Shown piece after piece: positions 56,286 to 64,000 of a DNA stretch of 64,000 nucleotides. Origin of the DNA: Rhodoplanes serenus (GTDB lineage: Bacteria > Pseudomonadota > Alphaproteobacteria > Rhizobiales > Xanthobacteraceae); the NCBI GenBank assembly GCA_009720755.1, contig WNKV01000015.1:95189-159188 (forward strand), written 5' to 3'. How positions within the stretch are numbered: the stretch's first letter is position 1; every line of letters starts with the position of its first letter. A model generated the notes under the pieces. It was not told the origin of the DNA, did not search any database, and was given only the letters and a program-made list of their open reading frames with translations. Both the position numbers and the translations under genes were made by a program.

Positions 56286-58073
56286 ATGACACTGTCCAAC
56301 ATGCGGATCCTCACCAAGGTCCTGGCCTGCATCGGTTTGCTGGCGGTCATCGTCGCCGGCGCGATCGGCTATGCGGCGACCCAGATGCTCACCATCGACG
56401 AGCGGTATTCGCGCCTCATCGACACCACCGCGGCCGGTGCGCGAGCGGTGATGCGGGCGAATATCATGGTCGTCGACTTCGGTCGGATCAACTGGCGCAC
56501 CATCGGGCAGTCGGATCCGGAGGAAATCAAGAAGCTGGCGGCCGGCGCTCGCGCCACCCTGATCGAGTTCCGTGATCAGATGGACAAGGGCCGCAACCGC
56601 CTCGGCGAGCCCTACGCCAGCCGGCTCGCCAAGATGCAGGCCGACTTCGAAGCGCTCGCCAGCGATTTCTCGCAGGTCGAGCGGGCCATGCTGGAGGGGG
56701 ATCGCACGGCCGCCGTGGCGGTCGCCAACAGAATGGTGGGCCGGCTCGATCCGATTCGCGCAGCTTTCCGCGAGATCACCGCCGACATCGACAAGCACAC
56801 ACTCGCCGCCTCCGACGCCGCGACCGCGGAGACCAGGAGCATCGTCTACACCACGATCGCGATCGTCTCGGCCGCCATCGTGCTGGTGCTCGCCCTCAGC
56901 GTGGCGATCATCCAGAGCGGCGTCGTCGGTCCGGTGAAGCGGCTGCTGGGCACCATGGAGAAACTCGCCGGCGGCGACTTCCAGGTCGAGGTGGAAGGCA
57001 CCGAGCGCAAGGACGAGGTCGGCATGATGGCCCGCACCGTCGCGGTGTTCAAGAAAAACGGCCTCGACATGGAGAAGATGAAGTCCGACCAGGCCGCGGC
57101 CGACGAACGCGCCGCCGCCGAGCGCCAGTCCGCCATTCACAAGATTGCCGACGACTTCGAGTCGGCGGTGGGCGAGATCATCGGTGTCGTGTCCACCGCG
57201 TCGAACGAGCTGGAGACCGCGGCGACCACCCTGACCAAGACGGCCCAGACGACGCGCGATCTATCGACCACGGTGGCGGCGGCCTCCGAGGAAGCGTCCG
57301 CCAACGTGCAATCAGTCGCCTCCGGCGGCCAGGAAATGGCTGCTTCGGTGACCGAGATCAGCCGCCAGGTGGCCGAATCGACCCGCATCGCCGGCGACGC
57401 GGTGCGCCAGGCGGAGAAGACCGACAGCCGCATCGGCGAGCTGTCGCAGGCGGCCGGCCGCATCGGCGACGTCGTCAAGCTGATCACTGCGATCGCCGAG
57501 CAGACCAATCTCCTCGCCCTCAATGCGACCATCGAGGCGGCGCGGGCCGGCGAGGCCGGCAAGGGCTTCGCGGTGGTGGCCCAGGAGGTCAAGGCCCTGG
57601 CGGCCCAGACCGGCAAGGCCACCGGCGAGATCGGTGCCCAGATCGCCGGGATGCAGCAGGCGACCCAGGACTCGGTCACGGCCATCAAGGAGATCGGCGG
57701 CACCATCGGACGCATCGCCGAGATCGCCTCGGCGATCGCGGCGGCGGTGGAAGAGCAGGGCGCCGCCACGCACGAGGTGGCACGCAACATCCAGCAGGCA
57801 TCGCAAGGCACCGCCGAGGTGGCGCGCAATATCGTCGAGGTCAGCCGCGGCGCCAACGCGACCGAGACGGCGTCCGAGCAGGTTCGCTCGTCCGCCGCGA
57901 TGCTGGCCAAGGAGGGCGGCAAGCTGAAGGAGGAGGTGCGGGCCTTCCTGCTCAGCGTGCGCACCGGGCCGCTCAATCGCCGCCATCAGGACGATCCGAA
58001 CTACAAGGGGCCGGAGCGGCGCGCCGATCGCCAGGCGGCCCGTCAGCTGACTGGGTTGCGGAAGGCCGGCTGA
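56286..58073 (+). CDS. Methyl-accepting chemotaxis protein (four-helix-bundle sensor)
   Basis: A 595-residue chemoreceptor with membrane segments at about residues 11-33 and 184-208 enclosing a four-helix-bundle sensor of about 150 residues. A HAMP domain (about 208-262) and a signalling domain with tip [20 protein letters not shown] follow. The C-terminal 40 residues are basic with [13 protein letters not shown]. The signalling half matches the receptor at 48179-49858 closely, while the sensors differ, showing domain shuffling or gene conversion. Ligand unknown. Confidence 0.93.
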   Translation: MTLSNMRILTKVLACIGLLAVIVAGAIGYAATQMLTIDERYSRLIDTTAAGARAVMRANIMVVDFGRINWRTIGQSDPEEIKKLAAGARATLIEFRDQMDKGRNRLGEPYASRLAKMQADFEALASDFSQVERAMLEGDRTAAVAVANRMVGRLDPIRAAFREITADIDKHTLAASDAATAETRSIVYTTIAIVSAAIVLVLALSVAIIQSGVVGPVKRLLGTMEKLAGGDFQVEVEGTERKDEVGMMARTVAVFKKNGLDMEKMKSDQAAADERAAAERQSAIHKIADDFESAVGEIIGVVSTASNELETAATTLTKTAQTTRDLSTTVAAASEEASANVQSVASGGQEMAASVTEISRQVAESTRIAGDAVRQAEKTDSRIGELSQAAGRIGDVVKLITAIAEQTNLLALNATIEAARAGEAGKGFAVVAQEVKALAAQTGKATGEIGAQIAGMQQATQDSVTAIKEIGGTIGRIAEIASAIAAAVEEQGAATHEVARNIQQASQGTAEVARNIVEVSRGANATETASEQVRSSAAMLAKEGGKLKEEVRAFLLSVRTGPLNRRHQDDPNYKGPERRADRQAARQLTGLRKAG

Positions 58074-58089
58074 ACGGAGCCGTCGCGAC

Positions 58090-58116
58090 GCCCCCGGCGG
58101 TCTCTCCGCCGGGGGC
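58090..58116. terminator. Hairpin between convergent chemoreceptor and kinase genes
   Basis: GCCCCCGGCGG (58090-58100) pairs perfectly with CCGCCGGGGGC (58106-58116), loop TCTCT. No T-run. Placed nine bases before the end of the convergent kinase gene, it probably serves both strands. Confidence 0.55.
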
Positions 58117-58124
58117 TACGGCGT

Positions 58125-60053
58125 TCAGGCGGTGCCGAGCCGTGCGGTCCTGCGCCGGGAGGTTGGCTGCGCCGCCGCCGCGGGGGGCGCCGCCATGCTG
58201 GGTGTCGCCGCCGCGAGGTGGTCGCGGAGCATGTCGGCGAGCGTTTCTCGGGCCACCGGCTTCTGCATCACCGGCACGTCCGCGAAGGCGCGGTCGACAC
58301 TCTCGCTGCCATAGCCGGTGGCGAACAGGATCGGCACGCCCTTCCGCTTCAATGTCGCGGCGACCGGATAGACGGTCTCCTGCCCGAGATTGAGATCCAG
58401 GATGGCACAGTCGAACTCGCCGGCCGCCACCGCGGAGCTCGCCTCGGCCACCGATCGCACCGGACCCACCACGGCGACGCCGAGATCGATCAGCAGGTCG
58501 TGCATCATCATGCCGATCAGTGCCTCGTCCTCGACCAGCAGGACGCGCAGCGCCGCTGGTGTGCCGGTCGGCTCGGGTGTGGGGCTGTCGGCGGCCTCGC
58601 GGGCAGTCTCTTCGCCGACCGGCTCGGCTGGCCGCTCGCCGATGGGGATGACCAGCGAGCAGACCAGGCCGCTCTCCCGCCAATCGAGGGTGACGCGGCC
58701 GTTGATCTGCTGGTTGACGCTCGATTCGAGGATGCGGGTGCCGAAGCCGCGCGATTGCGGCGGGCGCACCGGCGGTCCGCCGGTCTCGGTCCAGCGCAGC
58801 ACCATGAGTTCGTCGGCGACCTGCCAGTCGACCGCGAGCGACCCGGTCTCGGCCGACAGTGCCCCGTACTTGACCGAGTTGGTCGCCAGCTCGTGCAGCG
58901 CCAAAGCGAGCACCTGGGCGCGGTCCGGCGGCAGATAGACGGTCGGTCCCTCGGTGGTGAGGTGCCGCGCGCCATGGCGGTAGGGCTCCAGCTCCTCGTC
59001 GACGAGGCGGCGCACGTCCGCGCCTTTCCATCGCGATTCCGACAGCAGTGTGTGGGCCTGGGCGAGTGCGCGGATGCGGCCCTCCACCGAGGCCACGTAG
59101 CTGTGCGGGCTGGTCGCCGCGGTGAGCCGCACGATCGCCTGGACGATGGCGAGCGCATTGCGGGCGCGATGATCGACCTCGCGGGCGAGGAGAAGCTGGC
59201 GCTCCTCGGCCTGCTTGCGATCGGTAATGTCAAGGGTGACGCCGCTCGCCCGCACGGCCTCGCCGGTCTCGTTGCAGGTCACGGCGGCGGCGCACACGCA
59301 CCAGCGCTCCTCCCCGTCAGGGCGCACGATGCGCACCTCGGCCTGGAAGGTCTGGCACTCGCCGCCGTCCGCGATCAGCGCCCGCAGGCGCCCGAGATCG
59401 TCGGGATGGATCATCGGGCGGATGCGGTCGAAGGTCGGCACGAAGGTCTCGGGCTCGACGCCGAAGATGCGGTACTGGCCGGGGTCCCACACGCACTCGC
59501 CGGTGCGCACGTCCCAGTCCCACGAGCCCATCTGGCCCGCCTCCAGCGCGACCGAGCGACGGCGCTCGCTCTCCATCAGGCGGGCCGTCGAGGCGGCGAG
59601 CGCGGCGGTGCGTTCCGCCACCCGCTGCTCCAGGTCGCGGGCCAGCGTCTCCAGCTGGCGCGTCTTGCGGAACAGCTCGACGAAGATCCGCACCTTGGCG
59701 CGCAGCACCTCCGGCACCACCGGCACCGGTACGTAGTCGACCGCGCCCATCTCGTAGCCGCGCACCCGGTCGGCATCGGTGAGATGCACGGCCGAGATGA
59801 AGATGATGGCGGTGCGCTCGAAACGCGGATGCTCGCGGATCATGCGGGCGAGCTCGAAGCCGTCGAGATCCGGCATGCAGACATCGACCAGCACCACCGC
59901 GATCTCGTGGCGGAGCAGATGGCCGAGCGCTTCGCCGGCCGAGCTCGCGGTGATCAGCCGCTCGCCGAGATCACGCAGGATGACCTCATAGCTCAGGAGC
60001 TTGGCGGGCTGGTCGTCGACCAGCAGGATGTTGACGGGCTCGGTGCTCTCCAT
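58125..60053 (-). CDS. REC-PAS-HWE histidine kinase-REC protein
   Basis: A 642-residue soluble signalling protein. Domains in order: receiver (about residues 6-125, phospho-Asp in VDVCMPDLDG), coiled coil (about 130-175), PAS with PAC segment (about 180-290, VWDPGQYRIFGVEPETF and GVTLDITDRKQAEE), HWE/HisKA_2 kinase with EVDHRARNALAIVQAI and HELATNSVKYGAL, a catalytic domain with SRGFGTRILESSV, and a second receiver (about 500-620, LVEDEALIGMMM and DLNLG). HWE kinases are mainly alphaproteobacterial, often light or general-stress linked. It starts just after the large hybrid kinase gene and is probably co-transcribed with it. Confidence 0.92.
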   Translation of the reverse strand: MESTEPVNILLVDDQPAKLLSYEVILRDLGERLITASSAGEALGHLLRHEIAVVLVDVCMPDLDGFELARMIREHPRFERTAIIFISAVHLTDADRVRGYEMGAVDYVPVPVVPEVLRAKVRIFVELFRKTRQLETLARDLEQRVAERTAALAASTARLMESERRRSVALEAGQMGSWDWDVRTGECVWDPGQYRIFGVEPETFVPTFDRIRPMIHPDDLGRLRALIADGGECQTFQAEVRIVRPDGEERWCVCAAAVTCNETGEAVRASGVTLDITDRKQAEERQLLLAREVDHRARNALAIVQAIVRLTAATSPHSYVASVEGRIRALAQAHTLLSESRWKGADVRRLVDEELEPYRHGARHLTTEGPTVYLPPDRAQVLALALHELATNSVKYGALSAETGSLAVDWQVADELMVLRWTETGGPPVRPPQSRGFGTRILESSVNQQINGRVTLDWRESGLVCSLVIPIGERPAEPVGEETAREAADSPTPEPTGTPAALRVLLVEDEALIGMMMHDLLIDLGVAVVGPVRSVAEASSAVAAGEFDCAILDLNLGQETVYPVAATLKRKGVPILFATGYGSESVDRAFADVPVMQKPVARETLADMLRDHLAAATPSMAAPPAAAAQPTSRRRTARLGTA

Positions 60054-60061
60054 GGCGACCT

Positions 60062-64000
<3,939 letters not shown>

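Overview
The window is GC-rich chromosomal DNA (roughly 70% G+C by eye) from an alphaproteobacterium, most likely of the order Hyphomicrobiales (Rhizobiales). Evidence for this is the single-step 5-aminolevulinate synthase HemA, a complete ccoNOQP-ccoGHIS (FixNOQP-GHIS) set behind FnrL/FixK-type boxes, several DUF1236 secreted proteins, two DUF1476 (ATP synthase zeta-like) proteins and an HWE-type histidine kinase. I cannot name the genus.

Left part (1-12 kb): the end of a Crp/Fnr-type regulator, an AbrB-family membrane protein, the cbb3 oxidase operon ccoNOQP, its maturation genes ccoGHIS, a RidA-family gene and hemA. Three near-perfect FNR/FixK boxes (1551-1564, 5103-5116, 12062-12075) tie ccoN, ccoG and hemA into one low-oxygen regulon. 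Middle-left (12-36 kb) is mostly housekeeping and poorly characterised: ycjX/ycjF, a hybrid histidine kinase, exonuclease/DUF294/actP/yjcH, a TerC-DUF1476-DUF1476-DUF533 run, an MT-A70 methyltransferase, a cluster of small secreted proteins with three DUF1236 members, murA and an AtoE-type transporter. A nearly 0.8 kb gene-free stretch then leads to a tRNA-Thr(GGU).

Centre (36-48 kb) is the most striking region. Directly beyond tRNA-Thr lies what reads as a perchlorate-reduction island: moaA, a NapC-type multihaem quinol dehydrogenase fused to an ethylbenzene-dehydrogenase-type haem domain, pcrD (chaperone), pcrC (tetrahaem cytochrome c), pcrB (Fe-S subunit), pcrA (type II DMSO-reductase-family molybdoenzyme with Tat signal) and cld (periplasmic chlorite dismutase with the proximal His and distal Arg conserved). 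Divergent from cld is an ECF sigma factor/anti-sigma pair of the SigF-NrsF type, which in other bacteria senses reactive chlorine. Read together: quinol electrons pass through the NapC-type protein and PcrC to PcrAB, perchlorate/chlorate is reduced to chlorite, Cld splits chlorite to chloride and O2, and SigF/NrsF answers the hypochlorite side product. The cbb3 oxidase at the left of the window is a natural consumer of the O2 made, but that link is inference.

Right part (48-64 kb): two chemoreceptors with nearly the same signalling domain in opposite orientation, flanking a DabA-DabB inorganic-carbon uptake pair with a divergent LysR regulator and an FMN-binding stress protein. The window ends with a REC-PAS-HWE kinase-REC protein and a very large hybrid kinase with a tandem array of 92-residue HAMP units that runs off the right edge.
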